A stretch of 64,000 nucleotides of DNA, taken from Aquitalea sp. LB_tupeE (GTDB taxonomy: Bacteria > Pseudomonadota > Gammaproteobacteria > Burkholderiales > Chromobacteriaceae). The notes under the pieces were generated by a model. That model was not told the DNA's origin, did no database searches, and worked only from the letters and a program-made list of their open reading frames with translations. The stretch covers positions 62,001 to 126,000 of the forward strand of contig NZ_JACAXB010000034.1 in NCBI RefSeq assembly GCF_013391415.1. Direction: 5' to 3'. Of this stretch, positions 26,065 through 36,119 are shown one piece after another (the stretch's first letter is position 1; every line of letters starts with the position of its first letter). Position numbers and translations under genes: made by a program.

Positions 26065-28209
26065 TTATTGCAGCTGGCTCAGATGAAACAGACGATGCTT
26101 GTCCAGCCGGGTGGCAAAGCCGTCGGGCACCACAAAGGTGGTGGCATCGGATTCGATAATGGCCGGCCCGATGATGTGATTACCGGCCTTCAGGCCCTCC
26201 ATGCTCCACAGCGTGGCTTCAGACCATTTTTTGTGACGGTAGAACGGCCGGGTTCCCAGGCAGGCGGCAGCGGGGGGCACCGGGCCGGCGTCCGGGTCTT
26301 CCGGCAAGGCAGGTTTCTGGGTGATCACCGTACCGCGCAAAATGGCTGCGGTAATGGAAAAGCCCAGCTCCGGCGAGCGTGCGGCAGTGGCATAAACCCG
26401 GCCATAGGTGGTTTCGAAAGCCTCGACCATCCGGTCCCAGTGTTCGGCCGTGCTGGCCCAGGTGACCGGCGAGACAATTTCCAGATCATTCAGCTGCCCC
26501 ATGTATTGCATCTTGAAACCGGGTATCAGCAATACGTCCTCGGGCTGGTAGCCATTGAGCACGAACTCGTCGATCACCTTTAGCGCCAGATCGGACCATG
26601 CCTCCTGCAAGGTCTGGCAGGCCGCCACCTTTTCGGCTGCGCTGGCATGCTGCGCCACGCCCAGATCCACCGACTTGTCATAGCGGTATTCGAAATCGGC
26701 ACAGGCACAGCCAAAGGCCGAGAAACCCGCAGCCCAGGCCGGCACCACCACGTCCTTGAAACCGACGCCACCGGTATAACCATAGGTATGCACCGGCCCG
26801 GCCCCGCCATAAGAGAAGCAGGTGAATTCCGCCGGGTTGTAGCCCTTGGCGCTGATATTGGCACGCAGGTATTCGGACAGGGTGAGGTCCAGCAGTTCGA
26901 TGACGCCTGCTGCGGCATCTTCCACACTCAGGCCCAGCGGGTCGGCAATTTGCGCCTTGATATGCTGCCGGGCACGGGCGACATCCAGCTTGATGGCTCC
27001 GCCCAGGAAGTTGTCGGGGTTGAGGTAACCCAGCACCACATGACAGTCGGACACTGACACGGTATCCAGCCCGCTTTCCGGCCAGCAGGTACCCACCCGG
27101 TATCCGGCACTGTCCGGCCCCAGCTTGATGGCCTTGCTGTAGGGGTCCAGCCGCACGAAGCTGCCGGCTCCTGCGCCCACCGAGTCCATGGCAACCAGCG
27201 GCAGCGACAACACCAGCCGGGCCATGTCCGGGTCGGACTTGATGGCGAAGTTGCCCTTGGTGATCAGGGCGACATCAAAGCTGGTACCGCCTATATCCGA
27301 GCAGGCGATATTGTCATCGCCCAGGTATTCGCCCAGCAGCTTGGCCCCGATCACCCCGCCGATGGGGCCGGACACGATGGTGCGCGCCAGCTCCTTGGCC
27401 TGCCAGCTGATGGTGCCGCCGTGGGTGGCCATCACCCGCAGGTCAAAGCGGGCACCGTATTTGCTGAACAGATCACTCACCTGCCTGAGGGTCTGGCGCG
27501 AGGGCTCGGCGCCGTAGGCTTCCAGAATGGTGGTGTTCATGCGGTGGCTTTCCTTGCGTGACGGGTAATAGTCCACCGAGGCAAAAACCGGAATATCGGT
27601 ATGGGCTTGCTGTAGTTCGTCCAGCACAATATCGCGTGCCTGCTGTTCGCTGCGCGGGTTCTTGTGCGACTGCAACAGGCAAATAACGATGGCCTGGGCA
27701 CCGGCTTCCAGCAGCTCGCGGGTGGCCTGGCGCACTTCATCCACGCGCAGCGGGATGACGATCTCACCCTGCACGTCGGTACGCTCTGTCACGCCACGGG
27801 TGCGGGATACCGGCACCAGCGGTTCGTCGTAACGATGGGTATTCAGATGAATGCGGTCTTCCAGCGCATAGCCCAGATAGCTTTGCAAGGCTCGCCCCAT
27901 GGCGTGGAGCTGCTCGAATCCCTTGTTGCAGATCAGCCCCACCGGCAAACCCTTGCGTGCCAGGATGCGGTTAAGCATGGCCGTGCCGGAATACACGCAG
28001 GTCACCAGTTCCGGATAGACATCCTCCACCGTCCGGCCCCAGTGTGCCAGCGCATCCAGCGAGGAGTGATAGATGGCATGTGACTCATCAGCGGGATTGC
28101 TTTGCGCCTTGCCAACCACAAAACGCCCATCTTCGCGGACGAAAAAGGTGTCGGTCATCGTGCCGCCGGCATCGATGCCCATGACCTGAACAACGGAACG
28201 CCTTTGCAT
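26065..28209 (-). CDS. acxA: Acetone carboxylase beta subunit (hydantoinase A family)
   Basis: 714 aa from ATG 28209, preceded by GGAGGAATCAAT (known beta subunits are about 717). The N-terminal nucleotide-binding motif of the ASKHA fold reads MGIDAGGTMTDTFFV. Later blocks include FSYGGAGPVHTYGY and CSDIGGTSFDVALI, typical of hydantoinase A/oxoprolinase proteins. It phosphorylates acetone and bicarbonate for the alpha subunit. First gene of the operon, with a sigma-54 promoter about 150 bases upstream. Confidence 0.95.
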   Translation of the reverse strand: MQRRSVVQVMGIDAGGTMTDTFFVREDGRFVVGKAQSNPADESHAIYHSSLDALAHWGRTVEDVYPELVTCVYSGTAMLNRILARKGLPVGLICNKGFEQLHAMGRALQSYLGYALEDRIHLNTHRYDEPLVPVSRTRGVTERTDVQGEIVIPLRVDEVRQATRELLEAGAQAIVICLLQSHKNPRSEQQARDIVLDELQQAHTDIPVFASVDYYPSRKESHRMNTTILEAYGAEPSRQTLRQVSDLFSKYGARFDLRVMATHGGTISWQAKELARTIVSGPIGGVIGAKLLGEYLGDDNIACSDIGGTSFDVALITKGNFAIKSDPDMARLVLSLPLVAMDSVGAGAGSFVRLDPYSKAIKLGPDSAGYRVGTCWPESGLDTVSVSDCHVVLGYLNPDNFLGGAIKLDVARARQHIKAQIADPLGLSVEDAAAGVIELLDLTLSEYLRANISAKGYNPAEFTCFSYGGAGPVHTYGYTGGVGFKDVVVPAWAAGFSAFGCACADFEYRYDKSVDLGVAQHASAAEKVAACQTLQEAWSDLALKVIDEFVLNGYQPEDVLLIPGFKMQYMGQLNDLEIVSPVTWASTAEHWDRMVEAFETTYGRVYATAARSPELGFSITAAILRGTVITQKPALPEDPDAGPVPPAAACLGTRPFYRHKKWSEATLWSMEGLKAGNHIIGPAIIESDATTFVVPDGFATRLDKHRLFHLSQLQ

Positions 28210-28355
28210 ATTGATTCCTCCAGACTGAGTGGTTCGACATCGTGGTATTGCCCTGACAGCATCAAGAGTTGGCCAACCTGGTTGCGACAAATCTTTTGGC
28301 CAGAAATCAATGACAGGCACCACGCCACAGGGAATGCCCCCAGCCTGGTAATGGC

Positions 28356-28371
28356 AACTTGCATGCCACCC
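28356..28371 (-). promoter_or_regulatory. Sigma-54 promoter of acxABC
   Basis: TGGCATGCAAGTTGCC on the minus strand keeps GG at -24 and GC at -12 with correct spacing (one mismatch in each element against TGGCACG-N4-TTGCW). Transcription should start near 28345, leaving a leader of about 136 bases before acxA. The divergent sigma-54 activator gene supports the call. Confidence 0.75.
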
Positions 28372-28475
28372 TTCAAATCAAAACAAATTTCACACTTTTC
28401 CTTTTGTTTACAATTACTTAAAAAAATAAAGCATTTGCACGGGGAATGCACGTATCGGCCAGCTTGTATTGAATA

Positions 28476-28511
28476 CGGACAAGGCTGCGGACAGTGTACG
28501 GAATCCGGACA
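28476..28511. promoter_or_regulatory. Candidate AcxR upstream activating sequence (three CGGACA repeats)
   Basis: CGGACA occurs at 28476-28481, 28488-28493 and 28506-28511 as direct repeats spaced 12 and 18 bases apart, 105-155 bases upstream of the acx sigma-54 promoter, the usual enhancer position. Binding by AcxR is inferred. Confidence 0.45.
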
Positions 28512-28640
28512 GCCCGCCTGACCAATGGGTGCAGGCCAGTCCTTCCCGGTTTTCCATGATGATGGACCCTGTTTCAGCCACGACAAGCACCGTGCCCAGC
28601 GGTAGCTGATCATTCCACTCATGCTGAGGGTGAAATCACC

Positions 28641-30626
28641 ATGCCACGTTCAAAACCGCTGATTCCGAGTGCCATCAACGATCAACGGGTTGCCAGTTGC
28701 TGGGAAGCGTTCATCTGCCAGGAAAGCAGCCCGTCCGATGTTGTGCGCCAGGTCATCTGGCAGTCCTGGTTGCGCTGTCGCACCAGCGAGGTCAACCCGG
28801 CACTGCAAGTTGCGCCGGTCATCGACAGCAAGCAGCTGCTGACTGCACGCTGCCAGCAGGCAGAAACACTGCTTGGTGCGGCACGCCCGGTGATGAGCTT
28901 GTTGCGGGAGGTGCTCAGGGAGTCGGGCTCGATGATCATGCTGGCCGACGCAGACGGCATGATTCTCGATCAGCACGGAGCCCATCGCGCGCGGCAGGCT
29001 GGTGAGCAGGTGAATCTGGCGCCCGGCGGTCTCTGGACCGAATCGCTCATCGGCACCAATGCCATCGGCACAGCCATTGCCACCCGCCAGTCCGTGCAGA
29101 TTCATGCCAACGAACATTACTGCCTGGATATCAAGCAATGGACCTGTGCTGCCGCGCCCATCTTCGACCCTTATAGCCAGGCCTTGCTGGGGGTTATTGA
29201 CCTGTCAGGACGCAAGGAGACCTTTCACGGCCATTCATTGGGCCTGGCCATTGCCGCAGCCAGACAGATCGAATGTACCTTGCTGCAACAAGCCCACACT
29301 CTCAATCAACGCTTGCTGGAGCTTTTCACCCTGGCTTTCAATCAGTACCGCAACGACTGCCTGCTGTTGTTTGACCGGCATGGCCGCCTGCTGAAACAAA
29401 ACGGCAAGCTGCACGAAGCCCGGCAGCAACATGGCGTCAGCCTGCTACATGACGGCAACTGGTATCTGCCCGCCTGTAACCTGGGCAACCCGGCCGAATT
29501 GCGTCAGCAACAGGCACCCGCCTGGCTGCAACAAGGTTGGGTACAAAGCCTGCAGGAAAAGGGACAGCAGCTGGGCAGCCTGTTGATCATTCCGCTGCGG
29601 CAAGCCGGAACCCCAATCAAACCTGCGCGCCCTGCCCCACCTCAACAAGCTGCGGATAGCTTTGATGCCATCATCGGCAGCAGCGCGGGCCTGCACGCCA
29701 CCCGCCACCAGGCCCGGCGTCTGGCCGCACTGGACCTGCCGGTATTGCTGCTGGGCGAAACCGGGGTGGGCAAAGAGCTGTTCGCCCGCGCCATTCATCA
29801 ATCATCAGGCCGGGCGACAGCCCCCTTTATTGCACTCAATTGCGGGGCATTGTCACGCGACTTGCTGGCCAGCGAACTGTTCGGCTATGTCGACGGAGCC
29901 TTTACCGGTGCACGCCGGGGCGGGATGCCGGGCAAGATAGAACAGGCCGATGGCGGCACGCTGTTTCTGGATGAAATCGGTGAAATGCCACTGGAGGTGC
30001 AGCCCCATTTGCTGCGCGTGCTGGAAGATGGCCGACTGGTGCGACTGGGCGATCGACATGAACGACAGATCAATCTGCGCCTCATCGCGGCCACCAACCG
30101 TGATTTGCAGGCCGAGGTAGCCAGCGGCCGGTTCCGCAACGACCTCTATCACCGGCTGTGCGTCAGCAGTGTGCTGATACCGCCCCTGCGTTCCCGCAAG
30201 CAAGACATCATCGATATCATTGCGCATCTGGACGCACAATTTTCCCGCAAATATGGCACAGCAGGAAAGCGACTGGGTGAAGGTGTCATGGAGGTACTGA
30301 CCCGGCACGACTGGCCCGGTAATGTCAGGGAATTGCGCAATGTGTACGAGATGCTGTTTGCGCTGTGCGACGGAGCATGCATAGAGCTCGCGCAATTACC
30401 CCAGAACCTGCTGGCAGGCAGTACGACGCAAGGTATACAAACGGATAGCAAGCTGCATCAGGAAAGCCGGCTGGATGCCGTCGAAAGACAGGCCATAGAA
30501 CGGGCCATCGCGCAGTCGGACGGCAACCTGTCCCGCGCAGCCCGCAGCCTGGGCATCTCACGCTCCACCCTGTACAGCAAACTGGCTGGCATACGCGGTA
30601 GCAGCAAGGCCGTGCGCAAAGACTAG
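28641..30626 (+). CDS. acxR: Sigma-54-dependent activator of acetone carboxylase (AcoR/AcxR family)
   Basis: 661 aa. A GAF-like sensory domain (about 70-210; [17 protein letters not shown] and AAPIFDP are typical of AcoR-type activators), an AAA+ domain (about 350-580) with Walker A GETGVGKE, the sigma-54 contact loop GAFTGA (about 419-424), Walker [12 protein letters not shown] and the R-finger region, then a Fis-type helix-turn-helix (about 615-650, [21 protein letters not shown]). Divergent from acxABC. It should activate that operon in response to acetone or isopropanol; the inducer is inferred from family. Confidence 0.92.
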   Translation: MPRSKPLIPSAINDQRVASCWEAFICQESSPSDVVRQVIWQSWLRCRTSEVNPALQVAPVIDSKQLLTARCQQAETLLGAARPVMSLLREVLRESGSMIMLADADGMILDQHGAHRARQAGEQVNLAPGGLWTESLIGTNAIGTAIATRQSVQIHANEHYCLDIKQWTCAAAPIFDPYSQALLGVIDLSGRKETFHGHSLGLAIAAARQIECTLLQQAHTLNQRLLELFTLAFNQYRNDCLLLFDRHGRLLKQNGKLHEARQQHGVSLLHDGNWYLPACNLGNPAELRQQQAPAWLQQGWVQSLQEKGQQLGSLLIIPLRQAGTPIKPARPAPPQQAADSFDAIIGSSAGLHATRHQARRLAALDLPVLLLGETGVGKELFARAIHQSSGRATAPFIALNCGALSRDLLASELFGYVDGAFTGARRGGMPGKIEQADGGTLFLDEIGEMPLEVQPHLLRVLEDGRLVRLGDRHERQINLRLIAATNRDLQAEVASGRFRNDLYHRLCVSSVLIPPLRSRKQDIIDIIAHLDAQFSRKYGTAGKRLGEGVMEVLTRHDWPGNVRELRNVYEMLFALCDGACIELAQLPQNLLAGSTTQGIQTDSKLHQESRLDAVERQAIERAIAQSDGNLSRAARSLGISRSTLYSKLAGIRGSSKAVRKD

Positions 30627-30648
30627 ACGGCAGCTATGCCTTCCGGCG

Positions 30649-31095
30649 TCAGGTCGCCCCGCTGGCCGCACTGGCCGGTACATGCTGCTGGCAGGCATGG
30701 TGCAGGAATTCGCCAAAGCGCTGCGTGGTGTACACATACCATGGATTGTCGATGCTGAAACTTTGCACGCCTCCGGCCAGATTGGGCGCGGCAAAATACA
30801 GGATGGCCCGATCCCGTCCCTGACCGCTGACACAGTCCAGCTCGGTGAGGATTTCCGCACTGTGCACGGCACTGCCGCCCAAAACAAAATTCAGGCTCCA
30901 CCACAGCGAGATGGTGCCTCCCTTCTCCTGTTTCACCGGCTTGTTTTCCAGGCTGGCGTTCTGTTCGCACTGATCACTGCATTGCCAGTACAAGGGCGTT
31001 GCCTGGGCTTGCAATGCAAGGCAGGACAATAACAAGCAGCACAAGCCGGCAATGGCATTGGACAGGAAGGAAAGCGCAATTCGGGCGGAAGGCAT
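30649..31095 (-). CDS. Secreted hypothetical protein
   Basis: 148 aa from the ATG at 31095, chosen because a signal peptide follows (SNAIAGLCCLLLSCLALQAQA, then TPLYW); an open frame extends upstream to 31206 but looks non-coding. No ribosome binding site is obvious. The mature part has four cysteines (CSDQCEQN, LDCVSGQG, HHACQQH) that could form disulfides. Not recognised as a named family. Convergent with acxR, 22 bases apart. Confidence 0.55.
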   Translation of the reverse strand: MPSARIALSFLSNAIAGLCCLLLSCLALQAQATPLYWQCSDQCEQNASLENKPVKQEKGGTISLWWSLNFVLGGSAVHSAEILTELDCVSGQGRDRAILYFAAPNLAGGVQSFSIDNPWYVYTTQRFGEFLHHACQQHVPASAASGAT

Positions 31096-31250
31096 GATGG
31101 CAAGGGCAGCGGCAGATTCGACAACAAGCCGACAGGCCATTGCCTTGCAACAGCCCACCGGGGGTGTTGCCAATGTAATGGCAATGCCGGTGGGCGATAA
31201 CATCATTTACCGGAAATTACACCGCCATGACAGGCTGGGCAGCGCAGACA

Positions 31251-32141
31251 TCAGGCGGGCATGGCAAACAGCTGGAACAATTCTTTCAGATGCGGCGCTT
31301 CAAAGCGGCGCCGCACGGTGATGGCATAAAAGGTTTCTTCCACCCCTTGTACCGAGCCGTATTTTTCCAGCAGCCCCTTGCCCAGCTCATCCTTCACCAC
31401 AATGGCAGGAATCAGCGCCACGGCTCCGGCATCACGCGCCAGCAAGCGCAAAGTGGCCATATCGTCCACCTCGGCGCGAATACGCGGTTCTATGCCCAGT
31501 TTTTCGCACAACAGGTCGAAGCGCACACGGATTTCACTTTTGGCACTGGGCACCACCAGCCATTGCTGCCGCAGGATCTGCGCCAGGTCGAATGGCCCGT
31601 CAACCAGCCCCGGCGGGCCGATCAGGCAAACTTCCTGTCGTGCCAGCGTACGGCAGCGCCATGGATGCTTGTCGTCGGCAATCACCGGGCGGTTGCTCAG
31701 TACCACATCCAGTTCGAAAGCTGCCAGGCGGTTGAGCAGTTCTTCCAGCCCGCCCGCTTCCAGGTTCAGCTTGACTGACTGCCGCCCCAGTACCGGATGC
31801 AGAAAGCTTTCCAGAAAATTACGTGACAGGGTGGATACGCTGCCAATACGCAGCTGACCGCCCTGCCCGGCATCCTGACTGGTGGTGGTGGCCAACAACT
31901 CATTACCCAGCGCAAAAATAGCTTCGGCATAGCGCAGTACCGACGCACCCATTTCGGTCAGCAGCAGTTTTTTGCCTTCGCGCAGGAACAAAGGCGTGCC
32001 TAGTTGCTCCTCCAGCTGGCGGATTTGCGCCGACAACGCGGACTGGGAAATGTGCAGCCGTTCGGCGGTACGGGTGAGGTGCCCTTCCGCCGCCACGCGC
32101 CAGAAGTAATACAGATGATGATAGTTGAGGCGATTAATCAT
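31251..32141 (-). CDS. LysR-family regulator (NhaR-like), divergent from dabBA
   Basis: 296 aa; the N-terminus LNYHHLYYFWRVAAEGHLTRTAERLHISQSALS is typical of NhaR-type LysR proteins, with a helix-turn-helix at about 20-45 and an effector domain at about 92-290. It is divergent from dabB with a 98-base gap. LysR genes are commonly found beside dabAB, so it probably controls bicarbonate uptake. The effector is unknown. Confidence 0.9.
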   Translation of the reverse strand: MINRLNYHHLYYFWRVAAEGHLTRTAERLHISQSALSAQIRQLEEQLGTPLFLREGKKLLLTEMGASVLRYAEAIFALGNELLATTTSQDAGQGGQLRIGSVSTLSRNFLESFLHPVLGRQSVKLNLEAGGLEELLNRLAAFELDVVLSNRPVIADDKHPWRCRTLARQEVCLIGPPGLVDGPFDLAQILRQQWLVVPSAKSEIRVRFDLLCEKLGIEPRIRAEVDDMATLRLLARDAGAVALIPAIVVKDELGKGLLEKYGSVQGVEETFYAITVRRRFEAPHLKELFQLFAMPA

Positions 32142-32239
32142 TCTGTTTAATAGATTGATTTGTCCGTATTAATGTATTTTACCGAACATGCTTTGGCAGG
32201 CATAGTGCCGCTGTGTTCAATTTCCAGCGGGTTGACATC

Positions 32240-33715
32240 ATGTTGCCTTCTTTTCACACCCTGCTCGCCCTGCTGTGGCTGTTGCCTGCCCTGATGCACG
32301 GCAAGCTGTCGCGCCACTGGCGGCTGGCCCAGGCCAGTGCGGCGGGCGGGGCGCTGTGTGCCGCCCTGTTGATGGCCAGCGAGGGCCTGCATGCCGCTCT
32401 GCTATTCCAGCTGCTGATCCAGCTGCTGGCCTGGGTGATCTTGCGTTTTTCCGCCCGCTACCTGAACGGCGAAAGCGGCCAGGGGCGATTTTTGCGCGCC
32501 GTAGGCTGGCTGCTGTGCGGTGCCACGCTGGTGGTGGCCAGCCAGGACTGGCTGACCCTGCTGGCTGGCTGGCTGCTGACCAGCCCGGCACTGCAAAGCC
32601 TGCTGACCTTCTTCCCACAGCGGCCGCAGGCGCGCATTGCCGCCCGGCGCGAAGCAGTGGCCAGCCGTCTGGCCGAATTGTGCCTGCTGCTGGCAGCCGC
32701 GCTGATCAGCTGGGCGGTGGGTTCCATGTCTTTTGATACCGTGGCCCAGCCGCTGGCTTCCGCCAATGCCGAACTGGCACGCCAGACCGGCGCACTGTTA
32801 CTGGTGGCCTGCGTGGTACTGAAAACCGCCCAGCTGCCCTTTCATGGCTGGCTGACCCAGGTGATGGAAGCGCCTACGCCGGTGTCTGCCCTGCTGCACG
32901 CCGGGGTGGTGAATCTGGGTGGCATGGTGCTGATCAAGCTGTCTGCACTGTGGAGCGTGGTGCCGCTGGCCAGCTGGCTGCTGGTGTTGTGGGGAGGCCT
33001 GACTGCCGGCCTTGCCTGCTGGGTGATGCAAACCCGCATCAGCATCAAGCTGCGGCTGGCATGGTCCACCTGCGCGCAAATGGGCTTCATGCTGCTGGAG
33101 TGCGGCTTGGGTCAGTATTCGCTGGCACTGCTGCACCTGCTTACTCACTCCATTTATAAAGCCCATGCTTTTCTCAGCTCGGGCAGCCAGGTACGCGCCA
33201 CCATCCGCCAGAGCGCCGTACCCGGCCAGCACGGCCAGCTGTGGCATGTGGGCAGTGGCATGGCCGGTATCGCGTTGCTACTGGCCAGCCTGCAAGCCTG
33301 GCAGCTGGCACTGGGCCACGCGCTGCAGCCGCCGCTGCTACTGATTCTGGTGATCGGACTGGGGCTGGCCCCGCTGTGCCAACGCAGCTTGCGCGGCTAT
33401 GCCCTGGCACTGCTGCTTTGTCAGGTATACCTGTTGCTGCACACCCTGTTTGCCAGCTTGCAAGCCGACCAGGCCAGCGTACCGCTCAGCTGCCAGCTGC
33501 TGGTTGCTGCCTTGTTTGTGGCGCTGTTCCTGCTGCAAGGCTGGCTGCAACACCATCCCGACCACGCACTCACCCGTCGCCTGTATGCGCTGGCCTTTGG
33601 GGGCCTGTATCTGGACGAATGGTGGGTACGCACCAGCATGCGCACCCGGCTGTACCGCCTGGGTCGCCTCGCCCAACCACGCCAGCAAGGAGCCACCGCG
33701 CATGACCCTGCCTGA
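32240..33715 (+). CDS. dabB: DAB inorganic carbon transporter, membrane subunit DabB
   Basis: NuoL/antiporter-like membrane protein (491 aa, about 13 helices). The conserved transporter blocks LPFHGWLTQVMEAPTPVSALLHAGVVNLGG and HLLTHSIYKAHAFLSSGS are present. With DabA it forms the DAB complex that accumulates bicarbonate at the expense of the ion gradient. The start is uncertain: ATG 32240 has only a weak site (GCGGG), and GTG 32213 is an alternative. The 3' end overlaps dabA by 14 bases. Confidence 0.9.
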   Translation: MLPSFHTLLALLWLLPALMHGKLSRHWRLAQASAAGGALCAALLMASEGLHAALLFQLLIQLLAWVILRFSARYLNGESGQGRFLRAVGWLLCGATLVVASQDWLTLLAGWLLTSPALQSLLTFFPQRPQARIAARREAVASRLAELCLLLAAALISWAVGSMSFDTVAQPLASANAELARQTGALLLVACVVLKTAQLPFHGWLTQVMEAPTPVSALLHAGVVNLGGMVLIKLSALWSVVPLASWLLVLWGGLTAGLACWVMQTRISIKLRLAWSTCAQMGFMLLECGLGQYSLALLHLLTHSIYKAHAFLSSGSQVRATIRQSAVPGQHGQLWHVGSGMAGIALLLASLQAWQLALGHALQPPLLLILVIGLGLAPLCQRSLRGYALALLLCQVYLLLHTLFASLQADQASVPLSCQLLVAALFVALFLLQGWLQHHPDHALTRRLYALAFGGLYLDEWWVRTSMRTRLYRLGRLAQPRQQGATAHDPA

Positions 33716-36119
33716 TTCCCCCTTGCAGCACGCCATTGCAAACGCTGCCGGCCGGATTGCCCCCAGCTGGCCGCTGGACAGCCTGCTGGCCAGCTCGCCT
33801 TACTGGGGCTTGCGCCAGCAGCACTTTGCCCGTGCCCATGACAGCTTGCAGCGACTGGCGGACAGCCGCCTGCATCTGGACGAGTCTGACTATCAACAAG
33901 CCTTCCGCGCCGGCAGCATCGGCCTGACTCACCTGCAAGCAGCGCTGCAAGAAGCCGGGCTATCCTGCTCTGCCCGCGACTGGTTGATGCAAGCGCCTGC
34001 AGCTGCTGGCAACCCGCCTGCCCGGCTATTGCAAAGCCAGTGGCGGCGCGACCCGGCAGGGCATGCCGGTTTGCAAAACTGGCAGCAAGTGATTGCCCAG
34101 CAAATCAGCCAGTGCTGTGCCGCCTGGTTCGACCACGACCAGGCCGAATGGCAGCCAGACCGTCACGGCCAGCTATACCAGAACTGGCTGGCGGAAATGC
34201 GCATGCAGCCGGTGCCCAGCCCGGACCCGGCGCTGCGCCAGGCAATGCAACAGGCCATCGCCACGCTGCCGGAAGATCACCACAGCTTGCTCAGCCAGGC
34301 GGTAGCACGCTTGCAAGCGCGGCCCGACTGGCTGGCCGACTGGTTTTATGTGCTGCTGCAACGCAATAGCGGCTGGGCGGCCTGGTGCCGTTATCAGGGC
34401 TGGCAAGCCGAGCTGTCCGGTGGCAACAGCAGCCTGCTGCAACAGCTGCTGGCCATACAGCTGGCCTGGGAATGGCTGCTGGATGATGGCAAGCGGGATA
34501 TCGACAGCCACTGGCAGCACTGGCAACAGGCCTGGCACACCCAGCAGCCGGCAACAAGCCCGGCACGCGGGCTGATCTGGCAACGCGCAGCAGAACTGGC
34601 CACTCACACCAGCCTGCTTACGCAACTGGCCGATGCCCCGGCCCGACCTGCCAGCACTGAGACCGACATCCACGCCGTGTTCTGCATCGACGTGCGCTCC
34701 GAACCGATGCGCCGGGCACTGGAACAAACCGCACCCGGCATCCGCACCGCCGGGTTTGCCGGTTTCTTCGGCCTGCCGCTGGCCATCCGCTTTGCTGGTG
34801 AGGACCACAGCCAGCCGCGCCTGCCCGGCCTGTTGGCTCCTAGTTGGGAGGCAGTGATGCCCCCACTGGACAAGGGTTTGCAGGAATGGGGCCAGTTTGA
34901 ACGCGCCCCCTTGTCCAGCTTCACCCTGGTGGAAAGCGCTGGGCTGGGCAAGGTGGGCAAACTGCTGCGCAAAGCCTTCCCCGGCAAGCGCCGCGCCACG
35001 CTGGCCGAGCTGGACCCCTGGCTCAACGACAAGGAGCAGGCCATGGTATCGGCCGGTCGTCAGCTGGGCAGCGACGCCATCATCACCATCCTGCAAACCC
35101 TGTTGCCCGCCATGGGGCTGGGCCAGTCCTTTCCGCGTACCGTGTTGTTGATCGGTCATGCCAGTCACAGCAGCAACAATCCGCAAGCTTCAGCCCTGCA
35201 ATGTGGTGCCTGCGGCGGCCACGGTGGGCATTTGCACGTGCTGCTGCTCAGTGAGTGGTTGCAGCGCCCGGAAGTACGCGCCGGGCTGGCCGCACAAGAC
35301 ATGCCGATACCGGAAGACACCGTCTTCCTGCCACTGCTGCACCTCACTCACAGTGACGAACTGGAAGTATTGCCGCTAGACCAGCTATCCCCGGCGCTGC
35401 AACAGCGTGCCGCCAGCCTGCAAGGACTGCTGGAGCAGGCAGGTCAGCGCGCACGGGAACGGCGCAAGGGGCAGGATGGTATTCGCCCCGACATCGACAG
35501 CAAGGCCCTGCTGGCCCTGTTGCGGCAAAAAGGCCACCACTGGGCAGAAACCCGCCCGGAATGGGGGCTGGCCAATAACGCTTTCTTTATTGCTGCCCCA
35601 CGCAGCCGTAGCAGCAAGCTGGACTTGCAAGGCCGTGCCTTCCTGCAGGAATACGACTGGCAGCAAGACCCGGAAGCCCGTCAGCTGTCCGGCATCTTTG
35701 GCGGCCCGCTGGTGGTGGCCCACTGGATCAACATGCAGTACTTCGCCGCAGTGGTGGACCCTAAACGCTACGGCAGCGGCAACAAGCTGCTGCACAACGT
35801 GGTGGGCGGGCGCATCGGCGTGTTCGAAGGTAATAGCGGTGACTTGCGCATCGGCCTGTCCTGGCAGTCGGTACACGATGGCCAGCAATGGCGGCACGCA
35901 CCGCTGCGCCTTGCCGCCTGCATCGACGCCCCGGCCAGCCTGATTGCCCTGGCACTGGAAAAACAGCCGGAAGTGGCCACGCTGGTGGCCAATGGCTGGC
36001 TGCACCTGTACCGCTTTGCCGACAAGGGCATGGAATATTGGCAACACGGCAACTGGCAGCCATTCAGCCTGCCGCAAGATGCCGCCACAGACACTGGAAA
36101 TACAACATGGAAATCTTGA
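33702..36119 (+). CDS. dabA: DAB inorganic carbon transporter, DabA (DUF2309, beta-carbonic-anhydrase-like)
   Basis: 805-residue cytoplasmic partner of DabB. The zinc site of the beta-carbonic-anhydrase-like core is complete: C328 and D330 (FCIDVRSEP), H486 (LIGHASHS) and C501 (QCGACGGHGG). The C-x-D pair and the 15-residue H-to-C spacing match Halothiobacillus DabA (C351, D353, H524, C539). DAB converts CO2 to bicarbonate vectorially. AAGGAGCC precedes ATG 33702. It overlaps dabB (14 bases) and tsaC (13 bases), so the three genes are translationally coupled. Confidence 0.94.
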   Translation: MTLPDSPLQHAIANAAGRIAPSWPLDSLLASSPYWGLRQQHFARAHDSLQRLADSRLHLDESDYQQAFRAGSIGLTHLQAALQEAGLSCSARDWLMQAPAAAGNPPARLLQSQWRRDPAGHAGLQNWQQVIAQQISQCCAAWFDHDQAEWQPDRHGQLYQNWLAEMRMQPVPSPDPALRQAMQQAIATLPEDHHSLLSQAVARLQARPDWLADWFYVLLQRNSGWAAWCRYQGWQAELSGGNSSLLQQLLAIQLAWEWLLDDGKRDIDSHWQHWQQAWHTQQPATSPARGLIWQRAAELATHTSLLTQLADAPARPASTETDIHAVFCIDVRSEPMRRALEQTAPGIRTAGFAGFFGLPLAIRFAGEDHSQPRLPGLLAPSWEAVMPPLDKGLQEWGQFERAPLSSFTLVESAGLGKVGKLLRKAFPGKRRATLAELDPWLNDKEQAMVSAGRQLGSDAIITILQTLLPAMGLGQSFPRTVLLIGHASHSSNNPQASALQCGACGGHGGHLHVLLLSEWLQRPEVRAGLAAQDMPIPEDTVFLPLLHLTHSDELEVLPLDQLSPALQQRAASLQGLLEQAGQRARERRKGQDGIRPDIDSKALLALLRQKGHHWAETRPEWGLANNAFFIAAPRSRSSKLDLQGRAFLQEYDWQQDPEARQLSGIFGGPLVVAHWINMQYFAAVVDPKRYGSGNKLLHNVVGGRIGVFEGNSGDLRIGLSWQSVHDGQQWRHAPLRLAACIDAPASLIALALEKQPEVATLVANGWLHLYRFADKGMEYWQHGNWQPFSLPQDAATDTGNTTWKS

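Noticed and set aside
23911-26583. 890-codon open frame on the plus strand opposite acxB/acxA
   Set aside because: It is the antisense shadow of strongly conserved acetone carboxylase genes in GC-rich DNA; its translation is glycine/histidine/glutamine-rich without any motif.
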